Assembly: GCA_020723765.1 (NCBI GenBank)
Contig: DYIF01000007.1
Location: forward strand, 1-64,000
Direction of reading: 5' to 3'
From: Elusimicrobium minutum
GTDB taxonomy: Bacteria > Elusimicrobiota > Elusimicrobia > Elusimicrobiales > UBA9959
Length of the DNA stretch: 64,000 nucleotides
The number at the start of each line of letters is the position of its first letter. Position 1 is the first letter of the stretch. Both the position numbers and the translations under genes were made by a program. The notes beneath the pieces were generated by a model. The model was not told the DNA's origin. It did not search any database and worked only from the letters and a program-made list of their open reading frames with translations. Shown one piece after another: positions 34,912 to 44,351 of the stretch.

Positions 34912-36519
34912 ATGAAGTTTGAGTTTAAGAAAATATTATCAGCTGAAAAACAAAAAGTTAAATACAGGCTTATAACCAAAGATTATGTTAAAACTTTCAA
35001 ATCAGGTAAGTTTCAATTTTTACAAATAGATCCAAAAGCTTTGGAATTGTTGGCTAAAGAAGCTTTTAGAGACCTTGAGTTTTTATATAGAACCGATCAT
35101 TTAAAACAAACGGCATCCGTATTGGAAGATCCCCAAGCCTCCGATAACGATAAATATATAGCCTATCTTTTTCTGGAAGACGCCGTTATATCTAAAAATT
35201 TTGAGCTTCCTTTATGCCAGGATACCGGAACGGCTACTGTGGTGGCCAAAAAAGGCGAGTTTGTAATAACCGGCGCAGATGACGAAAAATATATATCCAA
35301 GGGGATATTTGAAACTTTTCAAAAAGAAAATTTAAGGTATTCCCAAACTTTGCCTTTAGATATGTATAAAGAAAAAAACAGCGGTAATAATTTGCCGGCT
35401 CAAATAGACATATATTCCAATACGGGAAACGAGTATGAATTTTTGTTTATAGCAAAAGGCGGCGGTTCGGCTAATAAAACATTTTTATATCAGGAAACCG
35501 CCGCGATATTGACTCCGGAAAAACTAAAACCTTTTCTTGTCGAAAAAATGAAAAACATAGGCACATCCGCATGCCCTCCTTATCATCTGGTTTTTGTTAT
35601 AGGCGGAACAAGCGCGGAGTATGTTTTAAAAACGGTAAAATTGGCTTCCACAGGTTATTACGATAATCTGCCGCCAAAACCCACAAAAAAATCCATAGGG
35701 TTTAGAGATTTGGAAATGGAAAAATATCTTTTGGAAGAGTCCTATAAATTAGGTTATGGAGCTCAGTTTGGCGGCAAATACTTTGCTCACGACGTAAGAG
35801 TTATAAGGCTCCCAAGACACGGCGCAAGCTGTCCAATAGGGGTCGGTTTATCCTGTATGGCCCACAGGCAGGCTTTGGGTAAGATAAACGAAAAAGGGAT
35901 ATGGGTCGAGGAATTAGAAAGAAATCCAGAAAGATTTATTAAGGACGAATGGAGAGAAAGATACGGAAAACAAAACGGCATTATAATAGATTTAAACAGG
36001 CCTATAAAAGAAGTGCTTTTAGATATATCTAAACACCCGGTCGGAACAAGGCTTCTTTTAAACGGCAAAATAGTCGTTGCAAGAGACCTGGCTCATAAAA
36101 GATTTAAAGAAATATTCGATAGCGGAAAACCTCTTCCCGACTATCTTTTAAATCATCCCGTATATTATGCGGGCCCCGCAAAAAAACCGAATAATAAACC
36201 TTCAGGTTCCATGGGCCCCACGACGGCCGGAAGAATGGATTCTTATGTGGAATTTTTACAATCGAAAGGGGCGTCGATGGTTATGATAGCAAAAGGCAAT
36301 AGAAGTCAAGTTGTAACCGACTCGTGCAAAAAATACGGCGGTTTTTATTTAGGCTCTCCAGGAGGTCCCGCCGCATATCTTGCGGATAGATGCATTAAAA
36401 AAGTCGAGTGTATAGATTTTTCGGACCTTGGAATGGAAGCTGTATGGCTCGTAGATGTGGAAAATTTCCCGGTATTTATAATAGTCGACGACAAAGGCAA
36501 CGATTTGTATAAACTCTAA
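34912..36519 (+). CDS. fumA: Class I fumarate hydratase
   Basis: Oxygen-sensitive [4Fe-4S] fumarase interconverting fumarate and malate. 535 residues, containing both the alpha part ([17 protein letters not shown] with the first cluster Cys; [54 protein letters not shown]) and the beta part ([37 protein letters not shown]). Ribosome binding site GGAGG. A -10-like TATAAT is at 34890-34895. It complements sucCD in a partial or reductive TCA pathway. Confidence 0.95.
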   Translation: MKFEFKKILSAEKQKVKYRLITKDYVKTFKSGKFQFLQIDPKALELLAKEAFRDLEFLYRTDHLKQTASVLEDPQASDNDKYIAYLFLEDAVISKNFELPLCQDTGTATVVAKKGEFVITGADDEKYISKGIFETFQKENLRYSQTLPLDMYKEKNSGNNLPAQIDIYSNTGNEYEFLFIAKGGGSANKTFLYQETAAILTPEKLKPFLVEKMKNIGTSACPPYHLVFVIGGTSAEYVLKTVKLASTGYYDNLPPKPTKKSIGFRDLEMEKYLLEESYKLGYGAQFGGKYFAHDVRVIRLPRHGASCPIGVGLSCMAHRQALGKINEKGIWVEELERNPERFIKDEWRERYGKQNGIIIDLNRPIKEVLLDISKHPVGTRLLLNGKIVVARDLAHKRFKEIFDSGKPLPDYLLNHPVYYAGPAKKPNNKPSGSMGPTTAGRMDSYVEFLQSKGASMVMIAKGNRSQVVTDSCKKYGGFYLGSPGGPAAYLADRCIKKVECIDFSDLGMEAVWLVDVENFPVFIIVDDKGNDLYKL

Positions 36520-36649
36520 TTTTATATTTAATAAAAATATCTAAGACTAAAAATTAACTTTTCGACTATTTTGGCCGATCGGCGTTTTTTGTCGCAAATA
36601 GTGGTAGAGTTTAAAAAGAAATCTTTATTAATTTTATAAAATATCATTT

Positions 36650-37519
36650 ATGTCGAATAATAAATTCTGGCTTTATTTGGGGCTTTTTTACTGCGCTTTT
36701 ATATGGGGTTCGACTTTTGTGGTTACAAAATGGGCTTTGTCGACCGTAAATCCGGTGGTTATGGTTTCAATAAGGTTTTTTATATCTGCCATAGTTCTTT
36801 TGCCTTTTGTTTTAAAAAAAGATTTAAAAAGTTATTTTAAAGAAGCATTTATCCTTTCAATTTTTTTGTCTTTGCTCTATATCACTCAAACAGTAGGTCT
36901 TTTATACACTACAGCTTCAAACAGTGGTTTTATTACTGGTCTTTTTATAATATTCATTCCTCTTTTTATCTTTTTATTTAAGAAAATAAGGCCTGACAAA
37001 ATAGAAATAATTTCTTCTCTTATTGCGATATCCGGAATGTGGTTTCTAACGGGTGGAGTAGACGGGATAAACAAAGGAGACCTTTTGACTCTTATAGCAG
37101 CAATGAGCTATTCTGCTCATCTTCTTTTTACGGATAAATATGTTAAAAAAAATTACGATACTACACTTCTTGTTTTTCAGCAGTTCTGGATGGTAGGTTT
37201 AATTTCCCTCGTTTTTTCTTTGATATTTAAATATGATTTTAAGATTTTAAATTTTAATGGTTGGATTGTTATAGTTTTTTTATCCTTGTTTCCTACGCTT
37301 TCAGCTTTTTTTATACAGATGAGGGCACAAAAACATATAGAACCATTTAAGGTTGGAATAATATTCTGTTTTGAGCCGGTTTTCGCCGCCATATTCGCAT
37401 GGACCATCGGAGGAGAAGATTTTGTTTTTTCAAAGGCTATTGGGGGTTTTTTGATATTTATGGCTATGGTTTCAGTGGAAGTTGAAAAGTTCTTTAATTT
37501 TAGAAAACAAGAAGAATAA
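36650..37519 (+). CDS. EamA/DMT-family transporter
   Basis: 289 residues with about ten hydrophobic helices in two repeated halves; the first begins YCAFIWGSTFVVTKWALS, the second AMSYSAHLLFTDKYVKK. A conserved EPVFAAIFAW marks the end of the second repeat. The family exports amino acids, nucleosides or other metabolites; substrate unknown. TATAAA (36635-36640) lies 9 bases before the ATG and there is no ribosome binding site. Confidence 0.9.
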   Translation: MSNNKFWLYLGLFYCAFIWGSTFVVTKWALSTVNPVVMVSIRFFISAIVLLPFVLKKDLKSYFKEAFILSIFLSLLYITQTVGLLYTTASNSGFITGLFIIFIPLFIFLFKKIRPDKIEIISSLIAISGMWFLTGGVDGINKGDLLTLIAAMSYSAHLLFTDKYVKKNYDTTLLVFQQFWMVGLISLVFSLIFKYDFKILNFNGWIVIVFLSLFPTLSAFFIQMRAQKHIEPFKVGIIFCFEPVFAAIFAWTIGGEDFVFSKAIGGFLIFMAMVSVEVEKFFNFRKQEE

Positions 37520-37549
37520 TTTTTATATAATATCTAAAAAGGAGGGTTT

Positions 37550-38932
37550 ATGAAATTTTTGTTGCTTTCAGTTATTTCTGCATCTTTAAGCTCGGAGGTT
37601 AAAGATAGCGCTTTAACAGTTTATAATACTAATATGGCAAGCGTTAATCAAACTTATCTCGAAGAATGTAGAAGAGGAATTTCAAATATTACAATATCTA
37701 ATATGCCAAAAACGATAATAAGCGATAGCATAAATTTAAATCTGCCAGATTATTTGGAATTAAGACTCCAGAGTTATAAAAACGAAAACTCAGATTATGT
37801 AAAACAAAGTGTTAGTATATTTACTAAAGATAATAGCATAATAACAGGTACACTCTACAAATTCGATGGAGAAAATTATATTATTAAGAATGATAAAGAA
37901 GAGTATCTTTTAGTTTCAAAGGATTATGTCAAATATTTAAGCTATGGCAAATTCGATGAGATAGATTTTAGAAACAGAATGATAAATAATGGAGTTTTGA
38001 AGTTGGAACTAAACTCTACTAAATCGGATAAATGTAAGATAGGAGTAAATTATCTTTTGAATAACATCTCATGGACCGCCTCTTATGACGCTTTTGTAAA
38101 TGAAAATGAAACTGAGCTTGATATAAACGGAAGGGTTGTCTTAACTAATGATTCTGGCTATAACTTTAAAAACGCTAAAATAAGTCTTGTGGCAGGATCT
38201 ATTAACAGAGTATCAGAGCAGACAAATGCTATAGCTTTCAGGGCTATGTCTAAGTCCCTTTCTGATGCGGATTATGAAGGAGGAGGTGAGATTAAAGCCC
38301 AGGTTTTAAGTGATTTTTACGCTTATGATTTGCCTTTTAAAGAGATTACTATAAACACAGGTGAAACACTTTCTCTGGATATGTTTTCAAAAAAAGGAGT
38401 TAAATTTAAAAAAATTTATGTTTATAAAGGTCAGAAAGATATGTGGTATTTCTATGATAACTTAAGAAACTATAAATACGATAACAATCTTACAGCTCAA
38501 TTTATATTTGAAAATAATAAAGAAAATTCTATGGAGATTCCTTTGCCGGAAGGTAGAGTGAGGATTTACAAGAAAAAAGGAGATTTTTTGAGTTTGATAG
38601 GCGAAGATAATGTTAAACATACTGCACCAAACTCAAAAGTGGAGATAAATACTGGCAAGGCTTTTAATGTAAGTGGTGAGAGAAAAATAATTAAACATGA
38701 TAAAATAATGCCGAATGTTTATAGAGACACGATAGAAATTAAAATCAAAAATGAAAAAAATGAAAATATAAACGTCAAAATTAAGGAATATCTCTGGGGT
38801 AATTGGAAGATGATAGAATCCAGCCATAAATACGATAAAATAGACGTAAACAACATAGAGTTTAATTTAGAGGTAGCCAAAAAATCATCCGTTATTATAA
38901 AATATACCGCTGAGTATAACTTTAATCAATGA
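37550..38932 (+). CDS. Secreted DUF4139-domain protein
   Basis: Signal peptide (about 1-14), then about 440 residues. The DUF4139 pattern is clear in KIGVNYLLNNISWTASYDAF, ELDINGRVVLTNDSGYNFKN, the LPEGRVRIYKKKG segment, and the C-terminal DTIEIKIKNEKNENINVKIK and EYLWGNWKMIES. The family is of unknown function and predicted to be envelope-associated. GGAGG lies 6 bases before the ATG. The stop overlaps the pseudopilin start by 4 bases. Confidence 0.8.
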   Translation: MKFLLLSVISASLSSEVKDSALTVYNTNMASVNQTYLEECRRGISNITISNMPKTIISDSINLNLPDYLELRLQSYKNENSDYVKQSVSIFTKDNSIITGTLYKFDGENYIIKNDKEEYLLVSKDYVKYLSYGKFDEIDFRNRMINNGVLKLELNSTKSDKCKIGVNYLLNNISWTASYDAFVNENETELDINGRVVLTNDSGYNFKNAKISLVAGSINRVSEQTNAIAFRAMSKSLSDADYEGGGEIKAQVLSDFYAYDLPFKEITINTGETLSLDMFSKKGVKFKKIYVYKGQKDMWYFYDNLRNYKYDNNLTAQFIFENNKENSMEIPLPEGRVRIYKKKGDFLSLIGEDNVKHTAPNSKVEINTGKAFNVSGERKIIKHDKIMPNVYRDTIEIKIKNEKNENINVKIKEYLWGNWKMIESSHKYDKIDVNNIEFNLEVAKKSSVIIKYTAEYNFNQ

Positions 38933-39348
38933 GAAAAGGTTTTACTCTTATTGAAGTAATGCTTGTTATATTGATAGTTGGGGTAATAGGAGTTATTGCT
39001 GTTCCTAAAATCTCTTTCGCGATATTAAAAACAAAAGAAAAATCTAATATTGCAAATCTTAGTTCCATAAGAGAGGCTTTAAGGCTTTATTATGCCGATA
39101 ACTCAACATATCCTACCGATGATTTGTCTTCGCTCTATCCTAAATATATATCCAAAATTCTCGAATTGGATATTCCCAACTCATTTCATCCTAAAACTGC
39201 TTCGGTTAGGACAAGTAATTCTGTTTCTGATATAACAGATAGCGGTATGTGGGGTTATATTAATATATCGAGTTCCGCCGATTTCGGCTATGTTTTTATA
39301 GATTGTACTCATACCGATTTAAGCGGCAAAAGATATTGCGATTACTGA
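38929..39348 (+). CDS. Type IV pilin / GspG-like pseudopilin
   Basis: 139 residues. N-terminal methylation motif: MRKG|FTLIEVMLVILIVGVI, with Phe+1 and Glu+5, followed by a globular domain with GspG features (SSIREALRLYYADNSTYPTD). Two Cys near the C-terminus (DCTHTDLSGKRYC) may form a disulfide loop as in major pilins. ATGA overlap with the DUF4139 gene and a one-base overlap with archease. Confidence 0.9.
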   Translation: MRKGFTLIEVMLVILIVGVIGVIAVPKISFAILKTKEKSNIANLSSIREALRLYYADNSTYPTDDLSSLYPKYISKILELDIPNSFHPKTASVRTSNSVSDITDSGMWGYINISSSADFGYVFIDCTHTDLSGKRYCDY

Positions 39349-39749
39349 TGGGCGATTATAAAATAAATTTTACGGGAGATCTTGAGATAGAAGTAAAAGC
39401 TATAAACTTTAAGGATATATTTGATACTCTGGCTAAATCATTTTGTGATATTGTAGTAGATTGTAATTACGATTTGAATTTTGAAAAAGAGTTGATTTTA
39501 AATTCAGACATTCCCGGAATTTTTGTTGATTTCTTTAATGAGCTTATATATTTCTTTGAAACCGAAGGTTTTGTCCCAAAACTTGTTAGCAATTTTAAAA
39601 AAAATGAGAATACTGTGATCAGGTTAAAAGGTTTTAAATTGGATTTTCATAAAAATAAACCGAAAAGGATTTTAAAAGCCGCAACTTACCACGATTTAAA
39701 GTTTAAATCTGATTATTTTTTTTATCTTAAAATTATAGTGGATTTGTGA
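39348..39749 (+). CDS. Archease
   Basis: 133 residues from the ATG at 39348 (TGATG overlap); an upstream in-frame ATG at 39303 lies inside the pseudopilin gene. Features of the family are the N-terminal NFTGDLEIEVKAINFKDIFD, the acidic ELIYFFETEGFVPK and the C-terminal LKAATYHDLKF metal-binding motif. Archease activates RtcB by helping guanylylation and turnover. The rtcB gene follows with a 4-base overlap, which supports the call despite a weak overall sequence. Confidence 0.88.
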   Translation: MGDYKINFTGDLEIEVKAINFKDIFDTLAKSFCDIVVDCNYDLNFEKELILNSDIPGIFVDFFNELIYFFETEGFVPKLVSNFKKNENTVIRLKGFKLDFHKNKPKRILKAATYHDLKFKSDYFFYLKIIVDL

Positions 39750-41191
39750 TTTTGGAATATATTATGTATAGAAAAGATGATAATACTTTGGTTGTAAAAA
39801 AAGGATACAAAGAAGGAATGTTAACCGATGCTGTCATATATGCAGATAGGGAAATAGAAAAAACCTTGGAAGTAGATGCAATAAATCAGATAATAAACGT
39901 AACGACTCTGCCGGGAATAGTTGGGAATGCAATTGCTATGCCTGATATACATAAAGGGTACGGTTTTCCTATAGGTGGGGTTGCGGCTTTTGATATTGAA
40001 AAGGGAATTATTTCTCCAGGAGGAATAGGTTATGATATAAACTGCGGGGTAAGGCTTATTTCAACATCTTTGAAAAAAGAAGAAGTTGATAAAAGAAAAA
40101 AAGAGATTGTCGATTCTCTTTATAACCAGGTTCCTCTTGGAGTAGGTTCGGAGGGAAGTATAAAATTATCCTATTCAGATTACAAGGTTCTTTTTAAAAA
40201 GGGTGCTTTGTGGGCAGTTGAGAATGGATACGGGGATGAAGAAGATCTTGAAAATATAGAATCCAAAGGTTTTTTGAATTCAGAGCCTTCGGAAGTCAGC
40301 AAAAAGGCGATGGAAAGGGGTAGAAAACAGATGGGAAGTTTGGGTAGCGGAAACCATTTTTTAGAGGTCCAGTATATCGAAGAGATATTCAATGAAAAAA
40401 TTGCATATGATTTGGGGTTTTTTAAGGGTCAGATTTTTGTTATGATTCATACAGGTTCCAGGGGTTTTGGGCATCAGATATGTTCAGATTATGTAAACAT
40501 TATGATAGCCGCTGCTCGAAAATACGGAATAAAATTATATGACAGAGAACTTGCCTGCGCACCGTTTAAAAGCCAGGAAGGTCAGGGTTATTTTAACTCG
40601 ATGAAAGCCGCCGCTAATTTCGCCTGGGCTAACAGACAAATACTTAAAGATATGTCCGAAAAAGTTTTTTTGAAGGTTTTAAAAATTTCGCCCCAGTTTC
40701 TTTCTTTTAAAACTGTTTACGATGTAGCTCATAATATAGCCAAAATCGAAAAACATAATATAAATGGAGAAGAAAAAGAAGTTTTGGTTCATAGAAAAGG
40801 TGCGACAAGAGCCTTTGGGCCTTCGGATTACGAGGTTAGCGAAAAATATAGAAAATTTGGTCAGCCCGTAATAATACCGGGCGATATGGGAAGAGAATCA
40901 TATATTTTATTGGGGCAAAATTTATCTATGAATAAATCCTTCGGATCTTCTTGTCACGGAGCAGGAAGAGTTATGTCGAGAGCGAAGGCCATCGAAAATG
41001 CTAAGGGTAAGGATATAAAAAAAGAGCTTTATGACAAAGGTATTTTACTTATGGTCGGCTCTAAAACTACGATAGCTGAAGAGATGAGTGATGCCTATAA
41101 AAACGTTTCTGATGTGGTTAAGGTAATAGAAAGATCAGGTATAAGCAAAAGACTTTTAAAACTAAAACCTATTTGCGTTATTAAAGGATAA
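39746..41191 (+). CDS. rtcB: RNA ligase RtcB
   Basis: GTP- and Mn-dependent ligase joining 2',3'-cyclic phosphate or 3'-phosphate to 5'-OH RNA ends; repairs or splices RNA. 481 residues. Motifs: GNAIAMPDIHKGYGFPIGGV, GGIGYDINCGVR with the metal Cys, GSLGSGNHFLEVQ, MIHTGSRGFGHQIC, VLVHRKGATRAFGP, and the guanylated His in GSSCHGAGRVMSRAKA. GTG start in a GTGA overlap; ATG at 39764 is an alternative. Confidence 0.96.
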   Translation: MILEYIMYRKDDNTLVVKKGYKEGMLTDAVIYADREIEKTLEVDAINQIINVTTLPGIVGNAIAMPDIHKGYGFPIGGVAAFDIEKGIISPGGIGYDINCGVRLISTSLKKEEVDKRKKEIVDSLYNQVPLGVGSEGSIKLSYSDYKVLFKKGALWAVENGYGDEEDLENIESKGFLNSEPSEVSKKAMERGRKQMGSLGSGNHFLEVQYIEEIFNEKIAYDLGFFKGQIFVMIHTGSRGFGHQICSDYVNIMIAAARKYGIKLYDRELACAPFKSQEGQGYFNSMKAAANFAWANRQILKDMSEKVFLKVLKISPQFLSFKTVYDVAHNIAKIEKHNINGEEKEVLVHRKGATRAFGPSDYEVSEKYRKFGQPVIIPGDMGRESYILLGQNLSMNKSFGSSCHGAGRVMSRAKAIENAKGKDIKKELYDKGILLMVGSKTTIAEEMSDAYKNVSDVVKVIERSGISKRLLKLKPICVIKG

Positions 41192-41192
41192 G

Positions 41193-41858
41193 TTATTTAA
41201 CCACGCCGACGGCTATTCCGTCGGATGTTGGGATTATCGCTCTTTGAGAAATTTTATCGTCGGTGAAAAATATATGAAGAAATTCTCTCATCCCCCTTGA
41301 TTTGGCGTTTTGTTCTTTATCTTCCCCTTCATAAAACAAATTACCTTTCATTAAAGGATTATGGGCTATTATTAATCCGCCGCTTCTTAAATTTTTTAAA
41401 GCCCATTTTATGTAATAAGGATAATCGTCTTTGTTGGCGTCTATGAAACAGAAATCGAAAGGAGAAAATTTCGACAATTTCGTAAGCGCCTCTTTTGCAT
41501 CCGAGTTCATAACTATTATTTTTTTCTCAAGTCCTAACTCCGATATCATTTTTAAAGCTATTTCCGCATGTTTTGGTTCTTTTTCTATGGTATATAACTT
41601 TCCGTTTTCATCTAACGATTTGGAAATCCATAATGAAGAGTATCCGCATAAAGTTCCTATCTCTACTCCTCTTTTGGGTTTTATCGCTGAAAGAAGTGTC
41701 GAGATTATGTTTCCTTCAAAAGGAGTTATATTTATTTTTCTTATTCCATTTTTTTCCATCTCATTTATTATCTTTTTTAAGTAATCATCATCGGATGCCG
41801 TATGATTAATTATATACTCTGCTGTTTTGGGTTCTATACTCGTTGGGATTATTTTCAT
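41193..41858 (-). CDS. Class I SAM O-methyltransferase (CCoAOMT/COMT-like)
   Basis: 221 residues. SAM motif VEIGTLCGYSSLWISKSLDE (about 75-94), acidic residue in LYTIEKEPKHAEIA, and metal-linked FDFCFIDANKDDYPYYIKW (about 133-151), as in catechol or caffeoyl-CoA O-methyltransferases. One metal position reads HNPLMKG where DN is usual, so metal binding may differ. The physiological substrate is unknown. Confidence 0.88.
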   Translation of the reverse strand: MKIIPTSIEPKTAEYIINHTASDDDYLKKIINEMEKNGIRKINITPFEGNIISTLLSAIKPKRGVEIGTLCGYSSLWISKSLDENGKLYTIEKEPKHAEIALKMISELGLEKKIIVMNSDAKEALTKLSKFSPFDFCFIDANKDDYPYYIKWALKNLRSGGLIIAHNPLMKGNLFYEGEDKEQNAKSRGMREFLHIFFTDDKISQRAIIPTSDGIAVGVVK

Positions 41859-41882
41859 ATATCTATATTTTACAAATATTTT

Positions 41883-41911
41883 TTGACTAATTTAATTTTT
41901 TTTGATATATT
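41883..41911 (+). promoter_or_regulatory. Sigma-70 promoter of the pyrophosphatase gene
   Basis: TTGACT (41883-41888), 17-base spacer, TATATT (41906-41911). A start near 41918 gives a leader of about 27 bases with GGAGG ahead of the ATG at 41945. Confidence 0.7.
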
Positions 41912-41944
41912 TTAATGAGAGGATTTTTTGATTAGGAGGTAGAG

Positions 41945-44311
41945 ATGAAATTGTTATTGGCTCTTTTAACGATCGCTCAAAATTCTTTTGCAAGCGAAGC
42001 GAATCTCGTGATACCTGATTTAAAGACCGTGAGTTTCGGTTCTTTCGACGGTCATAGCTTGCTTTTATGGGGCATACTTATATGCGTTTTGGGTATGTTT
42101 TTCGGAATATATCATTTTTCAAAAGTGGCGAAACTTCCGGTCCATAAATCTATGCTTGAGGTTTCGGAGCTTATATACGAAACCTGTAAAACATACCTTT
42201 TAACTCAGGGAAAATTTTTAATGATACTCTGGGCTTTTATAGCTGTGATAATACTTTTTTATTTCGGATATCTTATGCATTTTACCGCCGGAAAGATTTT
42301 TATAATACTATTGTTCAGCGTAATAGGCATACTGGGTTCTTATAGTGTGGCGTGGTTTGGTATGAGAATGAATACTTATGCTAACTCAAGAACCGCTTTT
42401 TCGGTTTTAAAAGGATATCCTTATCCGGCTATGGACATACCTTTGAGAGCCGGAATAAGCATAGGAACGGTTTTGATAAGTGTAGAGCTCATAATAATGT
42501 TAATAATTCTTCTTTTTGTGCCTGGCGAATACTCTGGACCGTGTTTTATAGGTTTCGCGATAGGTGAATCATTAGGTGCTGCCGCTCTTAGAATAGCGGG
42601 AGGAATATTTACCAAGATAGCTGACATCGGTTCAGACCTTATGAAAATTGTTTTCAAGATTAAAGAGGATGATGCTAGAAACCCAGGAGTTATAGCTGAC
42701 TGCACCGGTGACAACGCCGGAGACTCTGTCGGGCCGACCGCCGACGGTTTTGAAACATATGGAGTTACTGGAGTGGCTTTGATTACATTTATAGTTTTGG
42801 CAGTAAAAGATCCTACCACTCAAATACAGCTTTTGGTTTGGATATTCGTAATGCGTGTGGCGATGATAGCTACGAGCATAATATCGTATTGGTTAAATGG
42901 AGCTTATTTTAAGTCGAAATATGAAAATGAAAAACATTTTAATTTCGAGCTGCCTTTAACATCTTTAGTATGGCTTACTTCTTTTGTATCCATAGCAATG
43001 ACTTATATATTAAGCTACATATTGATACCGGATCTGGGAGGCGATAATACATACTGGTATAAGTTGGCGACAATAATAACCTGTGGAACATTAGCTGGCG
43101 CAATAATTCCGGAGTTTGTAAAAGTTTTTACTTCTACGAAATCCAAACATGTAAGAGAGGTTCTTAACGCTTCAAAAGAGGGAGGAGCATCTCTTAACAT
43201 ACTCTCTGGTTTCGTCGCTGGAAACTTTTCGGCATACTGGTTGGGTATGGCGATAGTTGTTTTAATGGGCATAGCATATTACGTAAGCACAGCGGGACTG
43301 GATCTTATAATGATAAGCCCAGCAATATTTGCTTTTGGCCTTGTAGCTTTCGGATTCTTGGGTATGGGTCCGGTTACTATAGCCGTGGATTCCTATGGCC
43401 CTGTAACGGATAACGCTCAGTCAATATTTGAGCTTTCAACTATAGAAACCATTCCCAACGCCAAAGAAGAAATAAAAAAGGAATTCGGGTTTGAGCCGAA
43501 TTTCGAAGCCAAAGCTTATTTAGAAGAAAACGATGGCGCTGGAAATACTTTCAAAGCTACTGCAAAGCCGGTTTTAATAGGAACCGCGGTAGTAGGCGCA
43601 ACCACGCTTATATTCTCCATAATACAGGTATTAAGACAAAGCTATGGTGATGCAAGCGCTGTGGAAGGACTTTCGATACTAAATCCATTATTCTTGCTCG
43701 GCTTGATAGTTGGCGGCGCAATGATATACTGGTTTAGTGGAGCTTCAAATCAAGCTGTTACCACCGGAGCCTACAGAGCGACCGAGTTTATTAAAAATAA
43801 TATGAAACTGGATGGTGTTACTAAAGCCAGCGTTTCCGATTCAAAAAAAGTTGTTGAAATATGCACTCAATACGCTCAAAAAGGAATGTTTAATATATTC
43901 CTTTCGGTCTTCTTTGCGACTTTAGCGTTTGCATGTCTTAATCATTATTTCTTCATAGGTTATCTTATATCCATAGCGCTTTTTGGCTTGTTTCAGGCTA
44001 TTTTTATGGCTAATGCTGGTGGAGCATGGGACAACGCAAAAAAATTGGTTGAGACTGAACTTAATATGAAAGGGACTGATTTACATGCGGCTACGGTTGT
44101 CGGAGATACCGTTGGAGATCCTTTTAAAGATACCGCTTCGGTTTCAATGAATCCGATAATAAAGTTTACTACTTTATTCGGTCTTTTGGCCGTGGAGCTT
44201 GCTATTGAACTTTCTCCAAAAGCCAAATTTGCCGCGTTTTTGATATTCTTTATCCTATCGGTTGTTTTTGTCTGGAGAAGTTTTTATAAGATGAGGATAA
44301 AAGAGGATTAA
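41945..44311 (+). CDS. hppA: Membrane-bound ion-pumping pyrophosphatase
   Basis: Hydrolyses PPi to pump H+ or Na+. 788 residues and about 16 membrane helices; longer than the typical 670-700. Substrate-binding loops: EDDARNPGVIADCTGDNAGD and SVGPTADGFETYG; the C-terminal loop has HAATVVGDTVGDPFKDTASV. The position that decides K+ dependence reads GNTFKA, a Lys where K+-dependent enzymes have Ala, so a K+-independent, probably H+-pumping type is inferred. The DCTGDNAGDSVGPTADG variant marks a divergent clade. GGAGG 5 bases upstream. Confidence 0.95.
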   Translation: MKLLLALLTIAQNSFASEANLVIPDLKTVSFGSFDGHSLLLWGILICVLGMFFGIYHFSKVAKLPVHKSMLEVSELIYETCKTYLLTQGKFLMILWAFIAVIILFYFGYLMHFTAGKIFIILLFSVIGILGSYSVAWFGMRMNTYANSRTAFSVLKGYPYPAMDIPLRAGISIGTVLISVELIIMLIILLFVPGEYSGPCFIGFAIGESLGAAALRIAGGIFTKIADIGSDLMKIVFKIKEDDARNPGVIADCTGDNAGDSVGPTADGFETYGVTGVALITFIVLAVKDPTTQIQLLVWIFVMRVAMIATSIISYWLNGAYFKSKYENEKHFNFELPLTSLVWLTSFVSIAMTYILSYILIPDLGGDNTYWYKLATIITCGTLAGAIIPEFVKVFTSTKSKHVREVLNASKEGGASLNILSGFVAGNFSAYWLGMAIVVLMGIAYYVSTAGLDLIMISPAIFAFGLVAFGFLGMGPVTIAVDSYGPVTDNAQSIFELSTIETIPNAKEEIKKEFGFEPNFEAKAYLEENDGAGNTFKATAKPVLIGTAVVGATTLIFSIIQVLRQSYGDASAVEGLSILNPLFLLGLIVGGAMIYWFSGASNQAVTTGAYRATEFIKNNMKLDGVTKASVSDSKKVVEICTQYAQKGMFNIFLSVFFATLAFACLNHYFFIGYLISIALFGLFQAIFMANAGGAWDNAKKLVETELNMKGTDLHAATVVGDTVGDPFKDTASVSMNPIIKFTTLFGLLAVELAIELSPKAKFAAFLIFFILSVVFVWRSFYKMRIKED

Positions 44312-44320
44312 AACCTGTTA

Positions 44321-44348
44321 AAGCCCCGCTTTATGCGGGGCTTTTTTA
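44321..44348 (+). terminator. Intrinsic terminator after hppA
   Basis: Stem AAGCCCCGC / GCGGGGCTT with loop TTTAT and a T6 run. It lies 10 bases after the stop and 4 bases before the next ATG, so the downstream gene would need its own start or readthrough. Confidence 0.9.
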
Positions 44349-44351
44349 TTT

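Noticed and set aside
36574-36590. GCCGATCGGC palindrome followed by T6, as terminator of the fumarase gene
   Set aside because: Allowing a 4-base loop leaves a 3-bp stem, too weak for an intrinsic terminator.
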